The notes below the pieces were generated by a model that saw nothing but the letters and a program-made list of their open reading frames with translations, made no database searches and was not told the origin of the DNA. Positions 35,861 through 46,889 of a DNA stretch of 64,000 bases are shown piece after piece; positions within the stretch are counted from its first letter, which is position 1; every line of letters begins with the position of its first letter. The stretch is from NCBI RefSeq assembly GCF_030867095.1, contig NC_081827.1:215197310-215261309 (forward strand), given 5' to 3'. The DNA comes from Alligator mississippiensis (lineage: Eukaryota; Chordata; Crocodylia; Alligatoridae). Position numbers and translations under genes: made by a program.

Positions 35861-35926
35861 TCAAGTAGAGGATATTAACCCTGAAGTTACTTTGTCTTTC
35901 TTCCTTTGTATAGCAGCAGCTTCCAT
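35861..35926 (-). CDS. upstream ORF 1 in the B3GALT1 leader (21 codons)
   Basis: ATG at 35926 in a good context (G at -3, G at +4), 21 sense codons, then TGA at 35863-35861. The start codon lies about 22 nt into the predicted exon. Its good context suggests that scanning ribosomes could initiate here, so it would be expected to lower translation from the main start. No peptide function is implied. This applies only if the leader is spliced as predicted. Confidence 0.45.
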   Translation of the reverse strand: MEAAAIQRKKDKVTSGLISST

Positions 35927-35948
35927 TTCTTGGAATATTGTCTTATTT

Positions 35949-36004
35949 CTGAAAAATATGAGAAAAAAAATTCCATTTTTATCTTATAAATACTTAAGTG
36001 TTAG
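35949..36004 (-). promoter_or_regulatory. 3' splice site (acceptor) of the B3GALT1 coding exon
   Basis: Read on the minus strand, a run of T with few other bases leads to TTTTTCAG, with the AG at 35950-35949, then AAATAAGAC as the first exonic bases. A branch-point-like CTAAC lies at 36004-36000, about 50 nt upstream. The pyrimidine tract, the CAG and the position 229 nt before the ATG make this the likely start of the exon. Confidence 0.65.
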
Positions 36005-36046
36005 AAAAATATAACTAGTGTGATTGACAGTTAATATGATTTAAGA

Positions 36047-36328
36047 CAGTGATTCTTAACCTTTTTTTGTATCCGGACCCATCTGTAAACATTGATGGCC
36101 AGTCCTGACCCACATTCCCAGCCCGCTGCCCCCCACCCCCAAGCCCCAGATCTCCCAGTGTGTAGGGCATGGGGAGCCCCAAGCAGACCCTTGCAGGCTG
36201 GAACTCTGCCAGCCTCAAGGGGAAAACCATGGTTCCCCACAGTTTTCTCCTTTAGAGGAGAAGCCATTTCTAAAGTGTGTTTGTGACCCTTTCATATACT
36301 CTTGTGACCCATGGATTGAGAAACACTA
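36047..36328. mobile_element. hAT (Charlie-like) MITE with perfect 8-bp target duplication
   Basis: A 282-bp element starting CAGTGATTCTTAACC and ending GGATTGAGAAACACTA, inverted termini of about 15 bp. It is flanked on both sides by an identical ATTTAAGA (36039-36046 and 36329-36336). The terminus and duplication length are diagnostic of hAT. Its left end lies about 98 bp upstream of the B3GALT1 acceptor. No coding capacity. Confidence 0.93.
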
Positions 36329-36339
36329 ATTTAAGAGAT

Positions 36340-37650
36340 GTATCTGTCTCCTGAATTTTTTCCCATGAAATACTCTGATACAAGATACTATAATGAACAG
36401 AGATCCTGTTTTTTGTTTAAAAATCCCAAATTCTCTGATTAAACCCCCCCATCCACCCTTTTCCACAAATACAATGAAGTGCCTCTCTCTCTCTCTCTCT
36501 CTCTCTCTCCCTGTGTATATATGTGTGTGCATGTATCAGTGGAACACAGTGTTTTATTGATATATTTACTATTTAAAGCAATTTGGAAGCCTAACAGTTC
36601 CTCAATCATTATAATAAAATAAGTTCTAAATACTTATCTATTGTGGCATTTGAGTTTTTTTTTTTTAATCACAGAAAATTGGAGCTCACCAGGATGCAGG
36701 TCCAGCTGTGGCTGCCCCACTGCTGCTTGTGGTGCTGAGCAGCCCTGATATGCTGGTGCCTGCCCCTGCCCATGTTGTTGCCCCCCAAGCCTCTAACCCT
36801 GCAGGTTCCTTGCACTCTTGAACCATAGTCCCCCACCCTCTCCATCCCTGCTGGTGCCCTGCACTCCCAGCCCTCCAGTGTGTGAGGAAGGGGGTGTGAG
36901 TGTATTCGGAACAAGATGGATGTGTGGGGAAGGGGGGTGTGGGCATAGCTGACACGTGGTGGCAGGAGGGGCACAGGCAACATACGGCAGGGCAGAGGGT
37001 CATAGGCAACACATCGGGGGCCATGTGTCACCCCCAGATTTCTGTGGCCACAGTGAGGCATGGGCTGCAGCATGGCTAGACCATCTCCAGGCAGGAGCTG
37101 CTTCTGTGGCCCAGCAGGTGGGGACCTAGCCTGGAAGGGAATGCTGTGGCACCGTGGCTACCAAGGTGAGGTGCAGTGGTGGCATCAGCAGTGCAGAGTT
37201 GTGGTCCCTGCTGCTGCCTCACCTTGTTGGCCATGGTGGCAAGCGCTGTCTCCCACACCGGGTCCCACCCACTGGGCCGCAGAAGGAGCTCCTGCTTGGA
37301 GCTGGTCTAGCCAGGCTGCAGCTGCACACCTTACTGTGGGTGCAGAAATTGGGAGTGGGGGAGGGGGCACATGCCCCCCATGTATCACCTGTTCCCTGCT
37401 CCCATAGACTTATCTGCCAGGAGCTGCAGGAGCTGCTCTCCACCATGCTGCATGGCTACCGCATGCATGTGTGCCTGTGCACATGCACATGGTGTGCCCT
37501 GTGTCCCACTCCCCCAGCTCTAAGCAGCCCTTCACAGGCTGGAACTTTGCCTTTAAAAGGGAAAACCATATTTTGCCATGTTTTACCATGGCAAATGGAA
37601 AACTCAGATCCCTGGTAATTAAATATATCAGATTTTTGGAAGAACATGGT
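36340..37650. repeat. unclassified interspersed repeat, copy A, with GC-rich core
   Basis: AT-rich flank (AAATACTCTGATACAAG; GTTTTATTGATATATTTAC; ATAATAAAATAAGTTCTAAATAC) followed by a GC-rich core from about 36680 to 37620. The AT-rich part matches 46940-47115 block for block. The end near 37630 (TTGGAAGAACATGG) is roughly the inverse of CATGTTCCTCCACAA near 46960, suggesting inverted ends. The GC-rich open frames are composition artefacts. Confidence 0.45.
36483..36509. repeat. (CT)n microsatellite
   Basis: About 13.5 uninterrupted CT units, (GA)n on the B3GALT1 sense strand, followed by a short TG/TA-rich tail. Confidence 0.97.
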
Positions 37651-39227
37651 AATGGTCTATGTAGGGTAATGATTCATCTTGAATAATATCTAATGAAAAA
37701 GTGTGTTACAGAATTTTGAATCATCACTGACATTTAAAAAGGAGGTGCCTGGAATTTCAGTACCTATTGGATTTTTACAAGTTCTCATAATGTATCAAGG
37801 TAGATTATAAAGTAGCTTATATTAGAAATGGGATTGTTTCCATTCTGCTTTACTAAGAACACGAGCATTGTTGGATGGATTTAGAATATAGATATGAATA
37901 CTTACAATCCCACTGTCATTATAACTTATACTAACATGTGCCCTGGCACAAGAAAATGCTCTGAAATTCAAGCAGACTTTAACTGATACTTGCATTCCTA
38001 AACACAAGTACCATATGAGGAAAATGTACTGTATAAAAATGGAATAAATATCCCTCGAAGTCTATAGATGACTAGCATTAATAAACTGATGCGATTGTAG
38101 CTCTTTTCTAGGTATTTTGTAGTGTGTCTGCAGCTAAAGCTGTCTCTCATTTAGAGGAAATGTTGGTCAAGCGTATGCTTATGTGTCCGTATTTTCAGAA
38201 TAAAAAAAGGAGACACTTTTATAGTGATAACTTTTAGTACTGCAAAATAGTCCTACAAAAAGGCATGTTAAAAGTGAGCTGATGCTGTTAGTAGTTCAAC
38301 AACACATTTCTTGGTGCACAAAAGTTTTTCAAGAAACCTCAACCAAAATCTGAAATGACATTAATGTTTTGATTAAGTTAATCTAAAAGCACTGGACAAC
38401 TGCTGTTAACATTTCCTTTGAGGAATGCAAGCAGCTTTGATAGCGTCTTTGTTACTTTTGGCAGCTCTGAAAGAACATGGGACAGCATAGTGAAAAATGA
38501 CTTTCAAATGAGGCTATATGGTCAATTTACATGGGCCTAGGTAGGGTAGCACTTCAAAATCCACTGTACTTTGTTGTGTGGGGAAGTTTCCCTCAGAGCT
38601 TCTCAGAAGACAACTACTACAGTGAGAATGGACTGTGCTGAGGAAGGAGTGACCCGTTAAACCTTAAACATTGTAGCATTAGGGTATATTCCTCCAGTTT
38701 TGGTATTTGTCTTTCATAATAAAACATAACTTGTCCACAGTGGAAGAGAAATCAATATAGCAATATATTAGGAAAGCATGACTTTTAAAACATTTACTTA
38801 TTACATCAGATGGCAGAAGATGCATGCAAATCTAAACAAAATATAAAGCACCTGCACCCTTTCCTGTCTCTATATTCTCATCCCAGTGGTTTAGTTCAGT
38901 TTGTTTGAGGCTCTTGTCTTCTCAGTCCCTTTCTTCAAAATGACTGGTGTGACATGTCTGCTATTCTCAAATTGCAGTCACCTCCATCTTATGACTCTCC
39001 CAATCAGTCTTATTACGTTTAAGTCTCAAACTAGGTGGTCTGTTGTCTAGTAATCTGTCTACATGGGCAAAAGTTTTCCCAAGTCTGAACACCATCTTTG
39101 TCCATGTGGGCTTCTACATAAATAAAATACTTGCTATCTACTATCACCATTGCATGACATTTCATTCCAAGATGAGATAAACAGATAGCAGCGAAGCAGG
39201 AGGTTTCAAATATATGTATTTGTGTAT
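37651..39227. other. unique AT-rich intronic sequence, no feature seen
   Basis: No exon, RNA gene or repeat recognised. Confidence 0.55.
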
Positions 39228-40587
39228 TAGAACTGTGTGAAATGGCTGTGTCTCATTTCAATCTCAGATTCAGCCATTTCGGAGGATAGTGATTCATTTC
39301 GGTGTTTTGGATCACTGCTCTGTTTCGATTCAGCTGAATCTGTTTCAGAGTTTCAACACTGTTTCGGAGATTCAGATCTGCCGGGGAGAGGCAGGCATAG
39401 CTGGGCAGCTGCAGATTCTCACACAGCTCCTCCAGCTGTGCCTGGCTCTCCCCGGGCAGGGGGAGCTGCGGGAGAAACCTCCATCCCCCACCTGGCCCCG
39501 GCATTCCAGCACTTAAAAAAAAAAAAAGAAAAAGAAAAAAAGAAGCCAGCACTCACTGGCTCTGGCAGTGGCGATCAGGGCACCTGAGGGCTCATGGCAG
39601 AGCCCCCAGGCACAGCACAGGGCACTGGGGGGCAGCAGGGATCACCCCCCCCCACCTGGCACCCGCATGGCAGCTGCCCCATGGTGCGGGTGCAGTGCGG
39701 CTAGGCAGGGAGCCGCATGCTGTCTGGGAGCTGGGGTGGCTCCACATGTCAGCCAGAGCCTGGCACCACTCAGCCGCATGGGGAGGATCTTCCATGAGCC
39801 CTCAGAGGCCCTGATCACTGCTCACAGAGCCGGTGAGTGCGGGGCTTTGTTTGTTTTTTTTAAACTCCTGGACTGCTGGTGGGGGGGTGGGCAGGAGACT
39901 GGGTAGCAGGGCCTGCATGGGAGGGCTCTGGCAGGAGGCCTCAGAGCCCCCTCTGCCCTACAGCCTCTGCTACAGCCAGTAGGCACAGGGTTTTTTTTTT
40001 TTTTAAATGCCAAGAGGCTGGGCTGGGCGAAGGATGGGGCCAGGCAGGGAAGCCATGGGGGCTTCTCCTGCAGCTCCCCCAGCTGTGCTTGGTGCAGGCT
40101 GTGCCAAGCAGACTTGGGTGCTAGCACTGGCCCCAGCCAGCAGTGGTAGTATGCTGTCACTTGCACACAGTTCAAGCGGCCTGCGCCCTCAGGGAGGGCT
40201 GCAGGGCTGTGCCAGACTCCTTCCGGGGGGCATGAGACCTTGGATCTGTTTGCAGGATGACAGCAGTCTGCCATTCCTCCACCAAAAGTACTGGGATTGG
40301 AAGGGACATCAGGGACAGATTGCAGACACTGGCCAGCTACAGATGTCAATATCAGAGCAGTCCTTCCACCCCTCTTCCTCCTCCCTCTCCTTAGTTTCTG
40401 TTTCCCTGAAAGCCCAGCTCCAAAACATCTGAAACATCCAAAACATTTCCAAAACATTTTGGATGGTTTCATTTTGTTTCAGAGATGTTTTGGAGCCTTC
40501 TGTTTCATTTTGTATTCGATGTTTCAGGTCGAAACAGGCCAAAACAACTCCAAAATGAAACGGCTGCCAAAATTTTGCATAGCCCTA
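39228..40587. mobile_element. hAT-like foldback element, related core, with target duplication
   Basis: Starts TAGAACTGTGTGAAAT, ends ATTTTGCATAGCCCTA, flanked by TTGTGTAT and CTGTGTAT (7 of 8). Subterminal runs are based on TTTCGGAGATTCAG on the left and AAAACATTT/GTTTCATTTTG on the right. The core has one A-tract module facing right (39515-39560, then CACTCACTGG) and T-tract modules facing left (39850 and 39990), like the 25138 element. CCGGTGAGT occurs near 39829. No transposase frame. Confidence 0.82.
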
Positions 40588-42059
40588 CTGTGTATGTTTG
40601 TATATGTATATGATGTATGTCTATGTATATTTACATGAATTTTACACAGACAAATTCTCTATCAGATCTATGTGGAGTCATGACAGCTTAAAAATCATAG
40701 GTCCTATATTGCTATCTTCCCCCTAAATCAGACATTCCTAAACTGAGGTCTGTGGATCACTGATCTGCAAAACCAGAATGAATAATTTTTATTTAGTTTA
40801 TTTAGTATATAGTTTGTAGTTGATTTGTAGATCATGCTAAGCCACCTCTTTTTCAACTAAAAGGTAATGATAAGGATGTATATAGCCTATGAGAAATGGT
40901 TGAGCCTTTACATTGGTCTATTGGTCCAGAAAGATCTTCTTACTTCAAGTATTTTCTTTTATTTTCATGGCCTGTTCAAGTGTTTAGGATGCCAAACATG
41001 AAATAGGTAAGTCAGTGTATGTCACCTATGGAATCAAATGTCTGTAATAGCTTTATCTTGCACTGCTCTATGAAATATTCTGCATATACTACATGAGCTA
41101 TATCAGGAAATTATATATTGGATCTTTACAAAAAGGTTACAGTTTTCCACAGCTCTTCTCTAAAAAAGGCAGGTGCATTACTTACCATGAGTAACTATAC
41201 AGACTTCTGAGAGAAAAGAACATTATAACCAATAAGTGTTAGAAATTGGAAAATTATATAAAATAGCTTTTCTATCCATAATGTCATGACTTTTAGATCA
41301 AATAACTTGTGATCTCTAAGAAGGCTAAAAATAACAAATACTTCATACCATTAGGAAAAGGATTTGATAGGTAGCTGGAGTAAAAAGTTCACCCAATATC
41401 AAACCTAAAGCCAAAATGCATTAAGGAGTGAGTATTTATCATTCTTGGGTCAGTGTCACTTGAAATGAAATTCTTCAGATCTCTATTTTTCTTGTTGGCT
41501 TATTTTGTCAAAAAAGGCAAAAGATAGGCATTTGAAAGCTGTTTCAACACGTGGACTGTTCAACATAATCTTAGTAATGATGGTTATGTGCAGATGGATT
41601 TCTAGTCTCTGAAAATGCTGGAAATTTCTATTTTTTCCCCCTGTTCAATATAGGAATGAATCAAAGGTCACTTGAGAATTTTTGTGAAAAAAACAGAAAA
41701 GAGGATAGAAAAGAGGAAAGGGAGAAATCCTTGATCCAATGGATTTAATACAAAAGGAAAACATTGAGCAGGAGAGAGAATGACCTGGAATGGCTATGAA
41801 TACCATGGAGTGTATGGTATGCCATCTTCCCTCCACCTTTTTCTGGTTTTGAACAAAAAAATTATCCTGCACCTGAGAGACCTTTCCTAACACATATTTA
41901 ATCAGACCTGGTACATGCCCACGGAAGGTTTTAGTTTCAACAAATTAGTAGTTTTTGATGAAAACCAGCTTTATTGGAAAATTCTCAACCAGATGTATCA
42001 AAGGCACAAATTATCACATAGCTCTGCAGTTTCACCTGGTTTTAACTTATCTCATAGGG
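40588..42059. other. AT-rich intronic sequence with a possible hAT end
   Basis: Mostly unique. CAGACATTCCTAAACTGAGGTCTGTG at 40729-40754 resembles a hAT terminus (CAGTGTTCCCAAACTGGGGTC type), but I found no matching end. Nothing else recognised. Confidence 0.45.
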
Positions 42060-43300
42060 TAGGGACAGACATTACACATAAACTGTTTAAGTGATCAGAA
42101 AATGGTTTAAACCTGTAACAGAACTGATGTTCAGTGCACATCAACCAGTTTGAAAATGGCTGAAACTGGTTTGAGATAAAGCTGGTTGAATGTAATATCA
42201 GACTTAACTGATTTGGCTCAAACCAGTTTATGCAATGTCTGTCCCAGACTCCCAGCATCCCCTTGGGCTGGGCAGGGCTCTCTGCTCCACAGCAGGGCTG
42301 ACCCCTCCCCTATGCTCTCTAGCCAGCAGAGAGGCAGGGTGTGGCCAGACTCTGGCCTGCCATGGCCCCTGAGGCAAATTTCTCCCCCCTCCATTGGCAA
42401 ACCCTGGGGACCACAGCTGCTGTTTCCCAGCTGTACCTCCATGGCTTGTCTGCAAACAGGCAGGGGCAGAGTTAATTGCTCCCTCTGTCCCCTCTCTCCC
42501 CTGGAACAGCCAGGGCTTTGGCTGCAGTCTCTGTGGCTTGGCTTGTCTGCATGTCCTGGAGCTGGGGAGAGAGGCAAGCAGATCTGTGTGCATATCCAAG
42601 CTCTGCATCTGTGAGCCCAGAGCTAGGACTTGTAGGACCAGACTGAGAGGTGGGAAGTTTTGGCAAAGACCTGACAATCATCAGTGATCACACATGCTGG
42701 AGATGTAAAGGGAAGCTGCAGGCAGCTTCACCAAAGAATGCAGAAAGCTACATTTACATTATAAAGCAGAATGTGTAAACAAAGCCTTTCTGAATGCCTG
42801 GCTGTAAGGAGACACTTTGCCCTCAAGATTAGTAAGACTAACTCTTGTCTTTCTGGTTTACTTCTTAAATTAGGCTAAGCTGTATATGCTGTGTTACTTG
42901 GCTGCATCTTCGCATAGGCAAAGAGTATTGGTGGTTCCCTGTTGTAGGCTTTGCAAATTGCTGTGTTCAATACCTTGCTTCAGAGAAAGGACTTTTTCCC
43001 CATGCTGGCATCCCCTGTGTCTGCTAGCTTTGGCTGGTGCCTAGCCATTCCCCCTCTGCTCCAGTAGGGAGGGGTGAGAGCCTTGGAGGTCATCTCTCTT
43101 TCCTCCCCTTTGGCAGTGGCTGGCAGGCATGCTCTAGTGCCCCCTGGCTTCTGGTTTGAGCCACGGCAGGCACGTGCCTGCATTTCCTGGTTTAACACAG
43201 CATGTCTGTCCAGTTATTAATCAGTTTAAGCTGCACAACTTGGACTAACCTGCAAAGAGTGAATCAATTCAGGCTTGGGCTTTTTGAATGTCTGTCCCTA
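42060..43300 (+). mobile_element. hAT-like element, TAGGGACAGAC family, copy 3 (best preserved)
   Basis: Starts TAGGGACAGACATTAC and ends GAATGTCTGTCCCTA, good inverted termini (TAGGGACAGACATT). The left 180 bp hold repeated AAACTGGTTT/AAACCAGTTT motifs in both orientations. The core (42240-43190) is GC-richer. Flanks TCATAGGG and GCCATAAA give only a weak duplication. No transposase; frames of 120-150 codons in the core overlap on both strands and are not conserved between copies. Confidence 0.72.
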
Positions 43301-45380
43301 GCCATAAAAATCACCATCTTGTTTTGGATGTGTGTGCAACCTATATAGGATGTTACATGGCTCTGTTTCATTAGCTTCCCCTGCATTAACAGATTTTTTC
43401 CCTTATTTTACATTATTATATAAACTAATATATATCAGGACCATAGTCATAACAGTATGGAAACTCTGAAATTTCAATAGATTCCTAAGCATGTCTAGTC
43501 TATCAAGAAAAAAATAGAAGGATTTTTGTGAACTATGAGGATGAACAATTGAAATCAGATCCTACTAATTGCAATAGGGAGAATAAGTCTTCCTAAATTA
43601 TTTAATACCTGATACAAACAGTGATTATAATTTAATTCTGTTCTTTTTTTAAAGGATATATATTAATAGGACATTTATCATCAGAAGGCAGGTTATTTAA
43701 TATCTAAATGATCTAAGCAGGAGGTAGAATACAACATTTGAATATTTCATAGATGATTCATTACTTGGACCTAGAGTATGTTAGGTCAAATTTCATATCT
43801 AGAATATTAGCACTGTGTGCATAACAAATATTAAAGCCTTGTTCAGAATTCTAGTTTGAATTTTCTCTCTCTTGGAGTGTGTTTAGACATGCCACTTTTC
43901 ATATTAGCATGAAGTTATCAGAATCTCATTATTAAAGTTTTCCGTTATCTATACAGGTTCTGATGGCCTTTTGTATGACAGCCAGCAAGCAGGAATAATT
44001 TTCTAGGTAACCTTTCTGATTTGATGGTAAATCCACTGAGTCCTACATACAACACAAAATTGTTATGAGATAGCTATATTCAGAGCACAATAGAGATTTT
44101 TGTGTGTTTGCCATGCTACATGTCCCAGAATTTCTATTTCTATTATCAGCTTTCCATTTGGCATTGAACATTCTACAAACCATGACAGGATGCTCTATTG
44201 CTTAACATTTTCAGAGAGAGTGCAACAATGGTGACATAAAAATATTGGCTCATCAGTGTATGCAAATATATCAAACACTTTATGGGCTTTTAGATCATAT
44301 AAAGTAAAAATGTTAGAAGGCTTAACATGATTCTTGTAGCCTTCTGCCCCATGAAACTATAAATCATGTAGCAGACACTCTTCTAGAAGTGTATGAAAAA
44401 GTAGTATCTTATTGACTTTAATTTAATATCTTGAAAATGTTCCATCTTAAACACAATATGAAAGCTTAAAAGTATTCCCACCATGCTTAATTGCACAGAG
44501 CCATTTGATATGGGAGTCAGTGATCTGCTGTCACTATTTTCGTAGGGGAGCTTACACATGCTGTTCTCTTCGCTCTGTGACATACCTCACAGTCAGTAAG
44601 ACTGAGAAAAGTATTCAATGGTGATTCCATTTAAATGCTTTCTCAAACTCAAGGAAGGAAGCAACAGTTCTAGACCAACAAACTTGTATTATGTGCAGTT
44701 ACCTTTGACACTTATATTTGGGTCTTAGAAATATCTGATGTATATTGATAATACAGAAGTCTGCTCAACTTCTGTATTTTTAAATCAAGCAATGTGTATA
44801 TGAATTAGGGCAGGAAGAAGATAGGAAAGTCTATATAGAATTAGGCAGACTGTTTTCTCTGTCTGCCTAATACCTGAAATCATGTATTTTCCCAAGGCAA
44901 ACTTTTTACTATTTTAAAGAATGTTTCTGAGCTTCAAGGTAAGTTGGCTCTGCCAGGAATAATTTAGCAGTATCCAGAGGGGGGAAGAACATCACAAATG
45001 AGAGGCTGATTTTTGGTCTCTGGCCCTCTCAGGCATAATGCAGGCAAGACTAGAAAAGTAGCTGTGCCACTTCAGTTCTGTTGGCCAAGGGACAAAAGAT
45101 CATGTAAATTATTTCCAGTAATGTTGTTCTCATACAGTAATTCCAGTAATGCTGTTGTTGCACAAAGGCATGAGTCTGCTGCAGTAATAATAATGCATGA
45201 TTTATTGGGCAAGAAAATATGAATTTAGCAATGAACTGCATGTTCAATATGAGAAGATGGGCTAGTAAGTGAGAATGTCAAAGGTTGCCAAATTCTTATC
45301 TTAAATATAGTCCTGATTCAGCAAGGTATTTTAGCAATTCCCTAACTTTGACTTCAGTACATCTACTAATATGCTTATGG
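43301..45380. other. unique AT-rich intronic sequence, no feature seen
   Basis: No gene or recognised repeat. Confidence 0.55.
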
Positions 45381-45384
45381 TTGG

Positions 45385-46069
45385 GGCATGTTGGGTGTGT
45401 CCACACATGCAGGCACATGCGCTTGCAGCACCTCAAATAGAAGCGGTGTAAATTTGAGCCAAGGCTTTTTGGCTCGGCGCACATGCTCGGACACGCACTT
45501 GAGTGTCGAGCAAATTGTGCCACTTGGGGCAAAATAACCCTGCCTGTCTCCTTCTGGATCTGCAGCCAGGGGGAGCTAGAGCCTGGGGCCAGCACCTGCA
45601 TTGTCCCCAGCAGTATAAAAAACTGCCCTGCCCTGGCCCCATCAGTATAAAAAGCTGCCCTGGCAAGTAGCTCATGGCTACTCGCCTCTCAGGAGCATCT
45701 GGGGCCCAGTCAATTGGTACCTGGGGACACTACCCCTTGTGCCAGCTGGACTGCTGAAGCAGCCCTGATTGTTCCCTGCACCCTCTACTCACTGCAGCAG
45801 TGTGGCAGTGGGGGCTGCTGCCTGGCTGTGATCTGCTGTGCACCTGCCAGACCTGGATGGGGACTGCACAGCCAGTAGAGGCATCTGCCCCTCTGGGCCA
45901 GCTGCCAGTGGGCTGTGGCTGCACGGTTGGCCTTTGTGCGCCACTGCTGCCATGTGTGCCCCTGCCCAGCCATCTGGGCAGCTGTTGCCTGGAAGATGTT
46001 CCCAGTGTGGTGGCCTGCTTAGAACGGTCAAAGCATGTCCTCCTGGCCCTAATTGGCCAAGAGGTCAGC
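45385..46069 (+). repeat. unclassified GC-rich segment joined to a CR1 tail
   Basis: Begins with GGGTGTGTCCACACATG, a terminus-like sequence seen in DNA transposons. It contains a 32-bp unit whose start is doubled (45611 and 45643), each copy holding CAGTATAAAA, and runs straight into CR1 sequence at about 46070. It may be half of a hAT element cut by the CR1, or part of a composite retro-element. Unclassified. Confidence 0.35.
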
Positions 46070-46816
46070 CTTGGGAGAAGGAATCCACAGCATACATACA
46101 GGCTGGGGAGTTCCCTTCTTGAAAGCACAGAGGTGAAAAGGGCTCTTGAAGTCATTATTGACTCCAAGATGAACATGAGCTGCCAATGCCAGACCGCAGC
46201 CAGCAAGGCCAGCCATACCTTGTCATGCATCCAAAGGTGCATCTCAAGCCAGTCCAGAGAAGTGATACTCCCCCTCTATGCGACTTTGGTCAGGATGCAG
46301 TTGGAGTACTGTGTCCAGTACTGGGTGCCACACTTCAAAAGGGATGTGGCCAGCCTGGAGAGGGTTCAGAGAAGGGCCACTCACTTGGTGAGAGGGCTGC
46401 AGGACAGGCCCTATGAGGAGAGACTGAAGGACCTGAACCTGTTCAGCCTCAGCAAGAGGAGGCTGGGGGGGGACCTGGTGGCTGCCTACAAGCTCATCAG
46501 GGGGGATCATCAGCAAATAGGCAGAGCTCTTTTCTCCCCAGCACCACCTGGGGTGACAAGGAACAATGGTCATAAGCTGATGGAGAATAGGTTTAGGTTA
46601 GAGATCAGAAAGCAATATTTTATAGTTAGGTTGGCCAAACTCTGGAACCAACTTCCCAGGGAAGTGGTCCTCGCCCCTACCTTGGGCAAATTCAAGAGGA
46701 GGTTAGATGATCACCTCTCTGGGGTCTTGTGAACCCAGCATTCATTCCTGCCTGTGGCAGGGGGTCAGGCTAGATGATCTGTTCAGGTCCCTCCTGACTC
46801 TAGCTACTATGAAACC
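46070..46816 (+). mobile_element. CR1 3' fragment (older subfamily)
   Basis: An open frame to TGA at 46730-46732 encodes the C-terminal part of CR1 ORF2: LGRRNPQHTY, VIIDSKMNMS, LEYCVQYWVPHFKRD, ERVQRRATHLVRGLQ, PPGVTRNNGHKLMENRFRLE and QLPREVVLAPTLGKFKRRLDDHL. The 3' tail (GGGGGTCAGGCTAGATGATC...ACTATGAAAC) is CR1-like. It is clearly diverged from the copies at 20 kb and 50 kb, so it is a different, older subfamily. 5'-truncated. Confidence 0.88.
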
Positions 46817-46889
46817 TCCAGCTGGGTCCTGGGTGCCAGCTCTGAGCAGGCAGGGTCCTTCCACTGGCCTCCCTAGCAGGATGTTTCTG

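Larger units (their letters stand above)
35720..35948 (-). other. B3GALT1: B3GALT1 5' leader portion of the coding exon
   Basis: Sequence between the predicted splice acceptor and the start codon, 229 nt. It contains two upstream ATGs opening short ORFs, listed separately. The upstream boundary rests on a good acceptor sequence only. Earlier non-coding exons are expected from known B3GALT1 structure in other vertebrates, but I could not identify them in the rest of the window. Confidence 0.7.

Noticed and set aside
42186..42687. Frames of 119-149 codons on both strands
   Set aside because: They lie in the core of the TAGGGACAGAC element and are not preserved in the copies at 13986 and 24335.
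45800..46069. N-terminal 90 codons of the frame that continues into the CR1 tail
   Set aside because: CR1 homology begins only at about 46070. The upstream part is an accidental in-frame extension through GC-rich non-CR1 sequence.
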